64,000 nucleotides of DNA from Agrobacterium larrymoorei (GCF_030819275.1 NZ_JAUTBL010000001.1:1270501-1334500); one strand, 5' to 3'; positions 35,531 through 44,119 are shown, counted from the stretch's first letter. Program-made: numbers and translations. The notes: generated from the sequence alone by a model not told the origin.

Positions 35531-36580
35531 ATGGCTGGACATTCGCCCCATATCGCTGTGCGTGAAGACTGGCTCGCTCTGGAACAGGAGGAGGTTCTTT
35601 TCCCTGAGATGCCGATTGTGGACCCTCATCACCATCTGTGGGACCGCCCCGGTTCTCGATACTTGTTCGATGAACTCCTTGCTGACGCCCGGCGGGGCCA
35701 TAGCGTCCAGGCGACGGTCTTCGTTCAGAGTAGGTCCATGTACAGCGCCGATGAACCGGACGAATTGCTCAAACCCGTGGGGGAGGTCGAATTCGCAAAC
35801 GGCATTGCAGCGCGCTCCGCCTCCGGGCTCTATGGATCGTTCAGAGCGTGTGCCGCAATCGTTGGCTCGTGCGATCTGATGGCGGGTGACCGTATCGAAC
35901 CAGTGCTTGATCGCATGGCCGCTGCTGGCGGAGAGCGCTTTCGCGGCATCCGCAACCAGACTGCCTGGCATGAAGATCCCGCGATTGCGACCAATCCCGT
36001 CCCCCCGGTAAAAGGGCTGCTTTTAGAGCCCGCATTCCGTGAGGGGGCACGCCGACTGGGCGCACGCGGTCTGACGCTCGATGTTTGGGCCTATCATACC
36101 CAACTCGCAGAGTTCGAGGATCTTGCGCGTGCCTGCCCGGATACCACGATCATTCTCGACCACCTTGGTGGCCCGCTTGGGGCTGGCGCCTATAGAGGAA
36201 GGCGAGACGAGGTGCTGGCCGTATGGCAGGCTTCCATGGCGAGGATCGCTCATCTACCGAATGTCTCCGTCAAGCTTGGTGGTCTGGCAATGGGGGCAGG
36301 CGGGTTCGACTTTCATCTTGCCCAGCAGCCACCATCGTCTGAAGCGCTCGCAGCGGCGTGGGATCCGTACATCTCGTATGCGATCGAACGCTTCGGCACG
36401 CAACGCTGCATGTTCGAGAGCAATTTCCCCGTCGATAAGGGCATGGTGTCCTACCGAGCGTTATGGAACGCCTTTAAACGGCTGACTCAAGGCGCCAGTG
36501 CTTCGGAAAAGCAGGACCTTTTCTTCTCGACAGCAGCGCGGATCTACAAGCTCGGCATTGAGCCGGAAGGAGAATTCTGA
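35531..36580 (+). CDS. amidohydrolase_2-family metal-dependent hydrolase
   Basis: A 349-residue TIM-barrel hydrolase. The metal-binding N-terminal motif is IVDPHHHLWDRPGSRYLFDE (about residues 27-46). Further conserved segments are RFRGIRNQTAWHEDP, DVWAYHTQLAEFEDLARACP, TTIILDHLGGPLG and QRCMFESNFPVDKG near the C-terminus. Relatives open lactones (for example 2-pyrone-4,6-dicarboxylate) or hydrolyse or decarboxylate cyclic acids; the actual substrate is unknown. It is divergent from the first binding-protein gene and overlaps the SMP-30 gene by one base (TGATG), so the two enzymes are coupled. Confidence 0.85.
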   Translation: MAGHSPHIAVREDWLALEQEEVLFPEMPIVDPHHHLWDRPGSRYLFDELLADARRGHSVQATVFVQSRSMYSADEPDELLKPVGEVEFANGIAARSASGLYGSFRACAAIVGSCDLMAGDRIEPVLDRMAAAGGERFRGIRNQTAWHEDPAIATNPVPPVKGLLLEPAFREGARRLGARGLTLDVWAYHTQLAEFEDLARACPDTTIILDHLGGPLGAGAYRGRRDEVLAVWQASMARIAHLPNVSVKLGGLAMGAGGFDFHLAQQPPSSEALAAAWDPYISYAIERFGTQRCMFESNFPVDKGMVSYRALWNAFKRLTQGASASEKQDLFFSTAARIYKLGIEPEGEF

Positions 36581-37503
36581 TGTTTTTCGCACCGCCGCCG
36601 ACGATAGAGACGGAAATCTTTTCCCGCATGCCGGACCGCTTCCGGAACCCTCGTAAAACCCGCTGGGCGGACGTAAACCGCTCCGGTATGGCGATCGATT
36701 CGTTCCTCGAAGGCCCTTGTTTCGACGGTCACGGCAACCTCTATGTTACCGACATTCCATTTGGGCGGATATTCCGAATCACACCCGGCGGAGAGTGGGA
36801 GCTTGTCAGCGAATATGACGGCTGGCCGAATGGGATGAAGTTCCGCAGCGAAGGCAAAATCTACATCACCGATTACAAACGCGGGATCCTGCAGCTTGAC
36901 GTGGCTACCGGAGCGGTTTCGCCGGTGATCGAAGAATACTTCTCCGAAGGCTTCAAGGGGGTCAACGACCTCGTCTTTGCCGCCAATGGTGATCTCTATT
37001 TCACCGACCAGGGGCAAAGCGGACTTCACTCGCCGACCGGCCGGGTGTTTCGTTTGTCTACGGCAGGGAAGCTCGAATGCGTCTTGTCTGACATTCCCAG
37101 TCCCAACGGGATCGTCATCGCCAAAGACATGAGTTATCTCCTCGTCGCAGTGACCCGCGCGCAGCAGATCTGGCGGGCGCCGCTCCACGAGGGGATTGCA
37201 ACCAAGGTGGGGGTGTTCCTTCAGTTGCACGGGGGCATGGGCGGGCCTGACGGCCTGGCGCTGTCGGAGGATGGGGAGCTTTTCGTTGCCCATACGGGCT
37301 TTGGCTCGATATGGCATGTATCGCGTGTGGCAGAACCCCTGCACCGCATCCGGTCATGCGCTGGTATTTCGACAACCAACATGGCCTTCGATCCAAAGGA
37401 CCGGCACGTGATCTACATCACCGAATCTCAGACCGGCAGTATCTTGCGCGCGAGGTTGCCTGTGCGAGGGGAGGAATTGTGCATGGGTGCGGTTGTAAGC
37501 TAA
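36580..37503 (+). CDS. SMP-30/gluconolactonase-family protein
   Basis: A 307-residue six-bladed propeller enzyme. Family features are FLEGPCFDGHGNLYVTDIPF (Glu of the metal site), WPNGMKFRSEGKIYITDYKR (Asn of the metal site), GVNDLVFAANGDLYFTDQGQ, PNGIVIAKDMSYLLVA and GGPDGLALSEDGE-like repeats. Such proteins use one divalent metal to hydrolyse sugar-acid or other lactones. Together with the preceding amidohydrolase it suggests a pathway that passes through a cyclic ester or lactone. No signal peptide is present. Confidence 0.88.
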   Translation: MFFAPPPTIETEIFSRMPDRFRNPRKTRWADVNRSGMAIDSFLEGPCFDGHGNLYVTDIPFGRIFRITPGGEWELVSEYDGWPNGMKFRSEGKIYITDYKRGILQLDVATGAVSPVIEEYFSEGFKGVNDLVFAANGDLYFTDQGQSGLHSPTGRVFRLSTAGKLECVLSDIPSPNGIVIAKDMSYLLVAVTRAQQIWRAPLHEGIATKVGVFLQLHGGMGGPDGLALSEDGELFVAHTGFGSIWHVSRVAEPLHRIRSCAGISTTNMAFDPKDRHVIYITESQTGSILRARLPVRGEELCMGAVVS

Positions 37504-37540
37504 CGATACGCTGACCGGATTGATGAAGAAGAGGGTGATT

Positions 37541-38248
37541 ATGGACGACGATTACGAGCAAGGTTTACCTCGGGTGAAAGGCGTGGCTTCCGCCGATCGG
37601 CTCCTTACCGTGCTGTCGGCGTTCCGTAGAGGTGACGATGCCCTTGAACTGACACAACTCGCGGAACGGACTGGCCTCGTCAAAAGCACGATCATGCGCT
37701 TGTGCGTTTCGCTTCAAAGTTTCGGTTTCATTGAGCGGATGCGGGACGGCCGGTATCGTTTGGGAACGGAAATTGCCAGACTTGGCTCCGTATACCTTCA
37801 ATCCTATGCGCTTGAATCCGAAGTGATGCCGGTTCTGGAACGGCTTGTCTCCATCTCGGGCGAGACCGCCTCGTTCTATATCCGGCGCGGCGATCAGCGC
37901 CTTTGCCTGTTCCGCCACGACTCGCCGTCGCCGCTACGCATGCATGTGCGACCAGGTGATCTCAGACCCATGGATGCGTCTTCGATCGCGCAGGTTCTGC
38001 GCATGTTCGAGGCGGGCCAGACGGAGAGTCCCAAGGATATTGAGCTGCCCATCTATTCCAACGGGGTGACGGACCCTCACGTCGCTTCGATGGCCGCTCC
38101 TGTGTTTGGGGCTGGTCAACGCCTCCTGGGCGCGCTCGCGATCACCGGTCCCGCATCGCGGCTCACAGCTGATAAGGCTGCGGAGGTTGCTCAGCAGTTG
38201 AGCAGCTTTGCCGAAGGCCTGACGAAATCACTGGGTGGCGAATTTTAA
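37541..38248 (+). CDS. IclR-family transcriptional regulator
   Basis: A 235-residue IclR protein. The winged HTH covers residues about 12-75 (VASADRLLTVLSAFRRGDDA, LTQLAERTGLVKSTIMRLCV, RDGRYRLGTEIARLGSVYLQ). The effector-binding domain follows (VLERLVSISGETASFYIRRG, LRMHVRPGDLRPMDASSIAQ, VASMAAPVFGAGQRLLGALA). ATG 37541 is preceded by GAGGG at five bases; in-frame TTG/ATG at 37520-37523 have no ribosome site. It lies between two groups of genes that share operator-like sequences and ends just before two of them, so it probably regulates this catabolic locus and responds to a pathway acid. Confidence 0.88.
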   Translation: MDDDYEQGLPRVKGVASADRLLTVLSAFRRGDDALELTQLAERTGLVKSTIMRLCVSLQSFGFIERMRDGRYRLGTEIARLGSVYLQSYALESEVMPVLERLVSISGETASFYIRRGDQRLCLFRHDSPSPLRMHVRPGDLRPMDASSIAQVLRMFEAGQTESPKDIELPIYSNGVTDPHVASMAAPVFGAGQRLLGALAITGPASRLTADKAAEVAQQLSSFAEGLTKSLGGEF

Positions 38249-38250
38249 AA

Positions 38251-38267
38251 ATGCAACGGCGTTGCAT
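38251..38267. promoter_or_regulatory. operator candidate, perfect 17-bp palindrome
   Basis: ATGCAACGGCGTTGCAT is an exact palindrome around a central G, starting two bases after the IclR stop codon. It shares the core GCAACG/CGTT with the sites at 35425 and 38275, and lies 24 bases (start to start) before the latter, so two regulator dimers could sit on neighbouring turns of the helix. Confidence 0.7.
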
Positions 38268-38274
38268 TTATTAT

Positions 38275-38291
38275 TTGCAACGCCGTTTCAA
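38275..38291. promoter_or_regulatory. operator candidate, copy 2 (TTGCAACGCCGTTTCAA)
   Basis: The exact reverse complement of the 17-bp sequence at 35425-35441, located about 105 bases before the second binding-protein gene. Together with the palindrome at 38251 it forms a double site. Confidence 0.7.
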
Positions 38292-38395
38292 AATGCTAAC
38301 AAGGTGCTGCTCATCGGGAGGATGGGTACGCGCTCATGATTGTCGTGAACCCTCCGAGAGCTCATTTTCGCTAGGCGAAACTCGTGGAGGAGTTC

Positions 38396-39409
38396 ATGAT
38401 CAATTTCACAAGACGTCAGTCTTTGGCCTTTGCCGGGATTGGTCTTCTCGTAGCGTCCGGAGGGCCTATGGTGGCCCGGTCGCAAGAGAAGAAGACCATC
38501 AAGGTTGCCACACAGTACGGTACAAGCCATCTGGCAACGACTGTCGCGGAAAAGCTTTCGCTCTTCGAAAAGCACGCACAGAGCAATGGTATTGCCGGAA
38601 CCGAATTTCAGATTCAGCGTGTCAGTGGCTCGACGGTCATCAATGACGGCATTTTCAGCGGCAGCCTTGATATTGGCGCCTATGGCTCAACTGCCCTGAT
38701 CGCCGCCTGGGCCAAGACCAAGGGCTCCTACGACCTCAAGGGGATCGCGGGATGCAACGAAGCGGTTTTGACGCTGTATACCAACGATCCGTCGATCAAG
38801 TCGATCCAGGACATCAAGCCCACGGACCGTATCGCGGTGACTGGTACGACGTCGCCGCAGGCGATCATGTTGCAAATGGCGGCAGAGAAAGAATTCGGCA
38901 AGGGCGAGGCCAAACGCTTTGATAAGCAGATGGTCCAGTTGCCGCACCCCGACGCCACGACCGCACTGATATCCGGCAACGGAGTGACCCTCTACTTCGC
39001 CTCGCCGCCGTTCATCAGCACGCTTGAGGCATCGAAGAAATGCTTCAAAGTCACCGACGGTCGCGACATCATGGGAGGGCCTTACTCCGGCGCGCTCTAT
39101 GCTTCGACCCAAAAATTCGCTGAGGCCAACCCGGAAGTGCTGACAGCATTTGTCGGTGCGCTGAAGGAAGCGATGGACCTGATCCAGATCGATCCCCGAC
39201 AAGCTGGCGAAATCTATAGGGCTGCCGAAAAGACGAGTCTGTCAGCAGCCCAGGTTGAAGAGGCCATCCGCGGTCAGGTCTTCACCACCGAGCCACGCGG
39301 GATGCAGAGGTTTGCGGACTTCCTCGCCGGGACCGGCGCGATCAAGCAGGCGCCCGCCAGCTGGCGCGATATGTTCTTCGAGCCTGTCAGTAAGGGGAAT
39401 GGCAGCTAA
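38396..39409 (+). CDS. ABC transporter substrate-binding protein (NMT1 type), second paralogue
   Basis: A 337-residue protein with an export signal (MINFTRRQSLAFAGIGLLVA, with a TRRQSL twin-arginine-like motif) ending near ARSQ-EKK. NMT1-like segments are IKVATQYGTSHLATTVAEKL, GIFSGSLDIGAYGSTALIAA, MVQLPHPDATTALISGNG and a C-terminal WRDMFFEPVSKGNGS. It is clearly related to the protein at 34394-35404. The stop codon TAA overlaps the ATPase ATG by one base, so it is coupled to its own transporter. ATG 38396 has GGAGGAG five bases upstream; the frame extends to a GTG at 38384. Confidence 0.9.
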   Translation: MINFTRRQSLAFAGIGLLVASGGPMVARSQEKKTIKVATQYGTSHLATTVAEKLSLFEKHAQSNGIAGTEFQIQRVSGSTVINDGIFSGSLDIGAYGSTALIAAWAKTKGSYDLKGIAGCNEAVLTLYTNDPSIKSIQDIKPTDRIAVTGTTSPQAIMLQMAAEKEFGKGEAKRFDKQMVQLPHPDATTALISGNGVTLYFASPPFISTLEASKKCFKVTDGRDIMGGPYSGALYASTQKFAEANPEVLTAFVGALKEAMDLIQIDPRQAGEIYRAAEKTSLSAAQVEEAIRGQVFTTEPRGMQRFADFLAGTGAIKQAPASWRDMFFEPVSKGNGS

Positions 39410-40230
39410 TGGATATGAACAACCAATTCGCAAACGGCGCTCAGGGCATGGACACATCCTCCCCATTGCTCTCGGTCAACGGTGTTACGCTCCAGTACAA
39501 GACCGGTGCAGCCATTCTCACCGCGACCTACAAGGTCAGCTTCAACGTTCAAAAGGATGACCGTTTCATCCTGCTGGGCCCGTCTGGCTGTGGAAAGTCG
39601 ACACTGTTGAAGAGCGTTGCCGGATTCCTGGCGCCGGTCGAGGGCGACATCAAGCTTGCAGGCAAGCCGGTTAAAGGACCGGGACCCGATCGCATGATGG
39701 TGTTTCAGGAGTTCGATCAACTTATGCCGTGGATGACGGTGATCGACAACGTCATGTTCCCGATGCGCCGGGCCGGACGCTTCCCGAAAAACGAGATCCG
39801 CGACCGGGCGAGGCGGGTGATCGACAAGGTGGGACTGTCGAAATTCGAGAATTCCTATCCCCACATGTTATCCGGCGGCATGAAGCAGCGCGTGGCAATT
39901 GCACGTGCTCTGGCAATGGAGCCGGCGATGCTTCTGATGGACGAACCCTTCGCCGCTCTCGATGCCCTGACGCGCCGCCGTATGCAGGAAGAGCTTCTGG
40001 AGTTGTGGGACGACGTGCGTTTCACGCTGCTCTTCGTGACGCACTCGATCGAAGAGGCAATCATCGTCGGCTCGCGCATTCTTGTGCTCTCGCCGCATCC
40101 CGGCCAGGTTCGCGCGGAACTGGACGCGACCGCTTATGGGCATCAGCACCAGGGCGATGCGGATTTCATGGCCTTCAATCGAAAGATCAACCAGATGCTT
40201 TTCGGCGATCAGGAGGTTGCTCATGACTAA
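39409..40230 (+). CDS. ABC transporter ATP-binding protein (nitrate/sulfonate/taurine type)
   Basis: A 273-residue ATPase of the SsuB/TauB class. Walker A is LLGPSGCGKSTLLKSVAGFL, the Q-loop is MMVFQEFDQLMPWMTVIDNV, the signature LSGGMKQRVAIARALAMEPA, Walker B MLLMDEPFAALDALTRRRMQ and the switch FVTHSIEEAIIVGSRILVLS. All catalytic parts are intact. It drives import of the ligand carried by one or both NMT1-type binding proteins. Its end overlaps the permease start by eight bases. Confidence 0.92.
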   Translation: MDMNNQFANGAQGMDTSSPLLSVNGVTLQYKTGAAILTATYKVSFNVQKDDRFILLGPSGCGKSTLLKSVAGFLAPVEGDIKLAGKPVKGPGPDRMMVFQEFDQLMPWMTVIDNVMFPMRRAGRFPKNEIRDRARRVIDKVGLSKFENSYPHMLSGGMKQRVAIARALAMEPAMLLMDEPFAALDALTRRRMQEELLELWDDVRFTLLFVTHSIEEAIIVGSRILVLSPHPGQVRAELDATAYGHQHQGDADFMAFNRKINQMLFGDQEVAHD

Positions 40231-41113
40231 GGTTCTCACGGCTCCGGCGAGCCTGCCAGCCAGACCCGATCTCGAATATAAGACCCTCGATATCGCGCAG
40301 ATCGGTAGCATCAAGCAGGATGTCGGCTTTTGGGAAGGCCTGTTCAACATCACCGGATTTCGTCGTGCGCTGGTTCTGATCGGGCTGTGCATCATCTGGG
40401 AGGCTTACGCCCGTTATCTCGGCAATCCGCTGATGTTTCCGTCTTTTAGCGAGACCATCACGACGCTCTGGGCCGACATCGTTTCCGGGCGGCTGCCTTC
40501 AGCGGCAATAACATCCCTCCAGGTTCTTGTAACCGGCTATGCGACCGCGATTGCTCTTGCAGCAGTGATGACAACACTTGCAATCTCGACCCGTTTCGGG
40601 ACCGATCTGCTGGCGACGCTGACGGCAATGTTTAACCCGCTGCCCGCCATCGCGGTTCTTCCGCTCGCACTTCTGTGGTTTGGCCTCGGGACCAGCAGTA
40701 TTGTCTTCGTGATCGTCCACTCCGTCCTTTGGGCGGTATCGCTCAACACGTTTACGGGTTTTCTTTCCGTCAGCCAGACTCAGAAGATGGCCGGCCGGAA
40801 CTACGGCCTCGGCGGGCTGCGGATGGTGTTTTTCATCCTCATTCCTGCAGCCTTCCCGTCGATCCTGTCCGGTTTGAAGATTGGCTGGGCGTTCGCTTGG
40901 CGCACCCTGATCGCCGCCGAACTTGTCTTCGGTGTTTCAGGAAATGCTGCTGGCCTTGGCTGGTACATTTTCGAAGCTCGGAATGCACTCGAAACCTCCG
41001 GCGTGTTTGCCGGCCTGCTGACCGTCATCGTCATTGGCCTCGTGGTTGAAGGACTTGTCTTCCGTACGATCGAGCTTTTGACGGTTCGCAAATGGGGCAC
41101 TCAGAACGGCTAA
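40223..41113 (+). CDS. ABC transporter permease (SsuC/TauC type)
   Basis: A 296-residue permease with about six membrane helices. An N-terminal cytoplasmic extension is followed by ALVLIGLCIIWEAYARYLGN and the family segments PSFSETITTLWADIVSG, MFNPLPAIAVLPLALLWFGL and the EAA loop NYGLGGLRMVFFILIPAAFP. ATG 40223 (MTKVLTAPAS) is preceded by AGGAGG at six bases. It is coupled to the ATPase gene and completes the importer. Confidence 0.9.
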   Translation: MTKVLTAPASLPARPDLEYKTLDIAQIGSIKQDVGFWEGLFNITGFRRALVLIGLCIIWEAYARYLGNPLMFPSFSETITTLWADIVSGRLPSAAITSLQVLVTGYATAIALAAVMTTLAISTRFGTDLLATLTAMFNPLPAIAVLPLALLWFGLGTSSIVFVIVHSVLWAVSLNTFTGFLSVSQTQKMAGRNYGLGGLRMVFFILIPAAFPSILSGLKIGWAFAWRTLIAAELVFGVSGNAAGLGWYIFEARNALETSGVFAGLLTVIVIGLVVEGLVFRTIELLTVRKWGTQNG

Positions 41114-41256
41114 CGGCAACACAGCAGAGGCTGCCGGTGCAAAGACAGATTGGTGCCGGCTGCCAGTCTCAGAGAGATCGCGATGACCTTTTGCCTTGGC
41201 CAAAGCTCAGTGATCTTTCCCAATCACCACCGATTTCTAAAAAACGAGGCGCACAA

Positions 41257-42258
41257 ATGAATGCGACTGAAATGACTGACGCGCAGGTTCGAGGCCGAGT
41301 CATGGTCACGGGAGCCCAACTGGTCTCCGAAGCCATGCAACTCTTGGCAGACCACCGGCTTGAGCCGATTTTTGCACCCGCCTATTCGACGCCCGATGAT
41401 CTTGCCGCCATGGCACGGGATAACGAGGTCGATGCGATACTGGTGCGGCAAGGGTCGATCGACCGGTCGGTAATCGCAGCATCGCCGCGGCTGAAGGTTA
41501 TCGCCAAACATGGCAGTGGCGTCGACAACATCGACCTTGCGGCAGCAACGGAAGTGGGCGTCCCGGTTCTCAGGGCGCTTGCCGCCAATGCCCAGTCGGT
41601 GGCGGAACTCGCGATCAGCCTGACGGTAAGTCTGATGAAGGATGTTCTTTCGCTCGATAGTCAGGTCAAGGCTGGCGGTTGGCCGAAAACGAAGTATGTG
41701 GGGCGCGACCTTGCCGGTGCTGTCTTCGGCGTCATCGGTTTCGGGGAGATCGGCCAGCGCGCCGCTGCCCTTGCCCGTGGACTTGGGATGAAGGTTATCG
41801 CCTATGACCCCTTCGCGGCGGACACGTCAGAGATCGCGGTCAGTCGAGACCTCAGCGAGATACTGAGAGCTGCTGATGTTGTCAGCCTGCACTGCCCGCT
41901 GATGCCGCAGACACACCATCTCATTAACGCCGAGCGCCTGTCACTGATGAAACAGGATGCCTTTTTGATCAATACCGCTCGTGGGGCGGTGGTGGATCAG
42001 GCCGCGCTCGTTACAGCGCTGCAATCGAAATCGATAGCCGGCGCCGCCCTCGACAGTTTCGAGGAAGAGCCGCCTCCCAGCGACAGCGTGCTTTGGACTT
42101 TGCCCAATCTCATCGCTACGCCGCATGTCGGCGGCGCGAGCCGCTCAGCTCTGCGCAACATGGCGGTACAGAGTGCCACCCACATCATCGGCGTGCTCGA
42201 GGGCAGGGGCTATGACAGCCAGGCTCTTGCCAACAAAAACCTCGCTTCTGCCGCCTGA
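41257..42258 (+). CDS. D-isomer-specific 2-hydroxyacid dehydrogenase
   Basis: A 333-residue NAD(P)-dependent enzyme. The catalytic-domain start (VSEAMQLLADHRLEPIFAPA) precedes LKVIAKHGSGVDNIDLAAAT. The Rossmann segment is AVFGVIGFGEIGQRAAALAR, then the catalytic Arg in FLINTARGAVVDQAALVTAL, Glu in SFEEEPPPSDSVLW and His in LIATPHVGGASRSAL. It interconverts a D-2-hydroxyacid and a 2-oxoacid, as in phosphoglycerate or glyoxylate relatives. ATG 41257 (MNATEMTDAQ) follows a CGAGGC site; the longer frame is rejected. It lies 143 bases after the permease and 26 before the RraA-like gene. Confidence 0.88.
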   Translation: MNATEMTDAQVRGRVMVTGAQLVSEAMQLLADHRLEPIFAPAYSTPDDLAAMARDNEVDAILVRQGSIDRSVIAASPRLKVIAKHGSGVDNIDLAAATEVGVPVLRALAANAQSVAELAISLTVSLMKDVLSLDSQVKAGGWPKTKYVGRDLAGAVFGVIGFGEIGQRAAALARGLGMKVIAYDPFAADTSEIAVSRDLSEILRAADVVSLHCPLMPQTHHLINAERLSLMKQDAFLINTARGAVVDQAALVTALQSKSIAGAALDSFEEEPPPSDSVLWTLPNLIATPHVGGASRSALRNMAVQSATHIIGVLEGRGYDSQALANKNLASAA

Positions 42259-42284
42259 AATCATCGATACTGAGGAGAAATAGA

Positions 42285-42956
42285 ATGATTGGATTCCGCG
42301 TTTGTAAGCGTGAACGCAAGGTCGAGGCGAAATGGGTAGACGCCTTTCGTGCTTTGCCCGTTGCCAATATCAGCGACGTCATGAGCCGCATGACGGCAGG
42401 CGGTGCGGCTCTTCGTCCCTACTATACCGGCGGCATGATGGTCGGTCCGGCAGTTACGGTGAAGGCTCGCCCTGGCGACAATCTCATGGTCCACAAGGCG
42501 CTTGATATCGCGGAACCCGGTGACATCGTGGTTGTCGATGCTGGCGGTGATCTCACCAATGCGATTATCGGGGAGTTGATGGTGGCGCACGCGGTTCAGC
42601 GCGGCCTCGGCGGAATCGTTATCAACGGCGCGATCCGCGATAGCGCCGAGCTTTCCGCCGGTACTTTCCCGGTCTTTGCTCTTGGGGTCACTCATCGCGG
42701 CCCTTACAAGGATGGGCCAGGCGAAGTGAATGTTCCGATCTCGATTGGCGGGATGGTGATCAACCCCGGCGATCTTGCATGCGGAGATGCGGATGGATTT
42801 CTCAGCGTCCATATTGACGACGCGGAAACTGTTTTCGAAGCGGCGACCAAAAAGCACGCGGCGGAGACGAAGCAGATGGAAGCAATCCGCGCAGGCAAAA
42901 ACGACCGAGCCTGGGTCGATGCTGCCCTTTCGAAGATAGGTTGCCTCTCTCCCTAA
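42285..42956 (+). CDS. RraA-like / 4-hydroxy-4-methyl-2-oxoglutarate aldolase family protein
   Basis: A 223-residue protein of the RraA/HMG-aldolase fold. Conserved parts are LPVANISDVMSRMTAGGAAL, GPAVTVKARPGDNLMVHKAL, GDIVVVDAGGDLTNAIIGEL, GLGGIVINGAIRDSAELSAG (the GAIRD metal/pyruvate motif) and NPGDLACGDADGFLSVH. Members with the Asp of GAIRD cleave 4-hydroxy-2-oxoacids into pyruvate plus a second oxoacid. It has GAGGAG upstream. Its last 121 bases form the left end of the 444-bp direct repeat. As last gene of the operon it fits a terminal aldolase step. Confidence 0.87.
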   Translation: MIGFRVCKRERKVEAKWVDAFRALPVANISDVMSRMTAGGAALRPYYTGGMMVGPAVTVKARPGDNLMVHKALDIAEPGDIVVVDAGGDLTNAIIGELMVAHAVQRGLGGIVINGAIRDSAELSAGTFPVFALGVTHRGPYKDGPGEVNVPISIGGMVINPGDLACGDADGFLSVHIDDAETVFEAATKKHAAETKQMEAIRAGKNDRAWVDAALSKIGCLSP

Positions 42957-43279
42957 GAAGCTACTTGCCGCCGTACCTTACGGCGGCTGCTCTTCGACGG
43001 GATGAAAGCAAGCATACGTCAGAGCTGTCTGTCGAAGTAGGTGGCCGTCTGCTCATGCCCCTTCAAGAGCCAGCTAATGAAAGAGTTTGATCGGGCTTGT
43101 ACCTGGCCCTTGCTTCAACGATACGGATATTGGGAGATACGGCTTTCAAAGGCACGCTTCCACACGTCTCTACGTCTGAACTAGAGATCAGCGCATTTGA
43201 CACTCTCACCTAGACGCTGATTCGGAACACCGCTGGCTAAGGTGACAACTTTTCGAAACATGTGGATCGATGCTTCGGC
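42836..43279. repeat. 444-bp direct repeat, left copy
   Basis: Identical base for base to 46153-46596 as far as I can compare by eye. It covers the last 121 bases of the rraA-like gene and about 320 bases of downstream DNA. The gene copy here is complete, so this is the copy still joined to its gene. The 43280-43695 interval after it has no gene and is strongly AT-rich from about 43480. Confidence 0.93.
42967..42987 (+). terminator. hairpin after the rraA-like gene
   Basis: GCCGCCGTA and TACGGCGGC are perfect 9-bp arms around a CCT loop, ten bases after the stop codon. No clean T-run follows (TGCTCTTCG), so termination strength is uncertain. The same hairpin occurs at 46284-46304 in the right repeat copy. 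Confidence 0.6.
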
Positions 43280-43695
43280 GAACCTAAGCCCTCAATGAAA
43301 TAATCGCAGCCTCATCAAGAGCCGACAATACCGTACTTCTGCGATCCTTTGAGCCTGTCGCATCATCCTTAACACCTAGTCGAGATCGCCATTTCTCACT
43401 GTTTTTTTAATTGATGCCGAACCGCCACGCGAGCGCCGGAAATCCCCATTCGTTGTCACTTGATATTGCTAAAGATGCGAATTTGATTTTTTGCAGATTG
43501 TCTTTGACAGTATTTTTCAGAACAAAAAATATTGCTGACGTTTATCGTAATATAATCTCATGAAAAAATAATAATATAATGTAATGCTAACGTTGTATTA
43601 AATCGATACAAATCGAAAATCTCTGCATTAAGAAAAAATAAAAGCCGCAAGACTAGGAATAGGAAAATTATATTGTCAATTTTTAGGCAAAAATC
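43280..43695. other. AT-rich intergenic region before the TadE-like gene
   Basis: No open frame of note. From about 43480 to 43690 the DNA is far richer in A and T than its surroundings, with runs such as GAAAAAATAATAATATAATG. It probably carries the promoter of the TadE/TadG pair. The composition suggests an origin different from the neighbouring genes. Confidence 0.5.
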
Positions 43696-44118
43696 GTGGC
43701 ATTTCTCTCGAGAGTACTTCATAATCGGTCTGGATCTTCGGCAATCGAATTTGCCATCGTGGCGCCGCTCTTCATCATCGTTCTGCTGAGCATGGTAGCC
43801 TATGGGATATATCTCATGGCTGCCTATTCCGTGCAGCAGGTGGCTGCAGATGCCGCCAGAACCGCGATTGCCGGTTTGAACAATCAGGAACGGGAAGCAC
43901 TAGCAAGAGACTTCGTCAGCAAGAGCGCGCTTAGTTATGCGTTCTTGGACAAGGGCGACCTTAACGTCACCGTTGGCATCGACAATGCCAACAGCAACCA
44001 GTTTACGGTTACCGTGGATTATGACGCAACGAAGCTGCCAATTTGGGGCCTTTATACCTATGCGCTTCCAGCAAAAACGATAAGACGATTTTCCACCGTT
44101 AGGATCGGGGGTATATGA
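43696..44118 (+). CDS. TadE-like pilus-assembly pseudopilin
   Basis: A 140-residue protein with the TadE pattern: a short basic start, then RSGSSAIEFAIVAPLFIIVL (G/A-SSAIEFA with the Glu five residues into the processed region) and a hydrophobic helix to about residue 40. The segment VQQVAADAARTAIAGLNNQE follows, typical of TadE/TadF. The remainder is a small periplasmic domain. Such proteins are minor pseudopilins of Flp/Tad systems and are processed by a TadV-type peptidase. The start is GTG 43696 with only a weak AGG upstream. It precedes the TadG-like gene by one base. Confidence 0.8.
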   Translation: MAFLSRVLHNRSGSSAIEFAIVAPLFIIVLLSMVAYGIYLMAAYSVQQVAADAARTAIAGLNNQEREALARDFVSKSALSYAFLDKGDLNVTVGIDNANSNQFTVTVDYDATKLPIWGLYTYALPAKTIRRFSTVRIGGI

Positions 44119-44119
44119 G

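Noticed and set aside
36580..37503. SMP-30 gene considered as a dedicated gluconolactonase
   Set aside because: Family membership is clear but specificity for gluconolactone is not; neighbours point to another lactone.
43480..43690. AT-rich tract considered as a replication origin
   Set aside because: No iterons, DnaA-box array or rep gene nearby; a promoter region of foreign composition explains it better.
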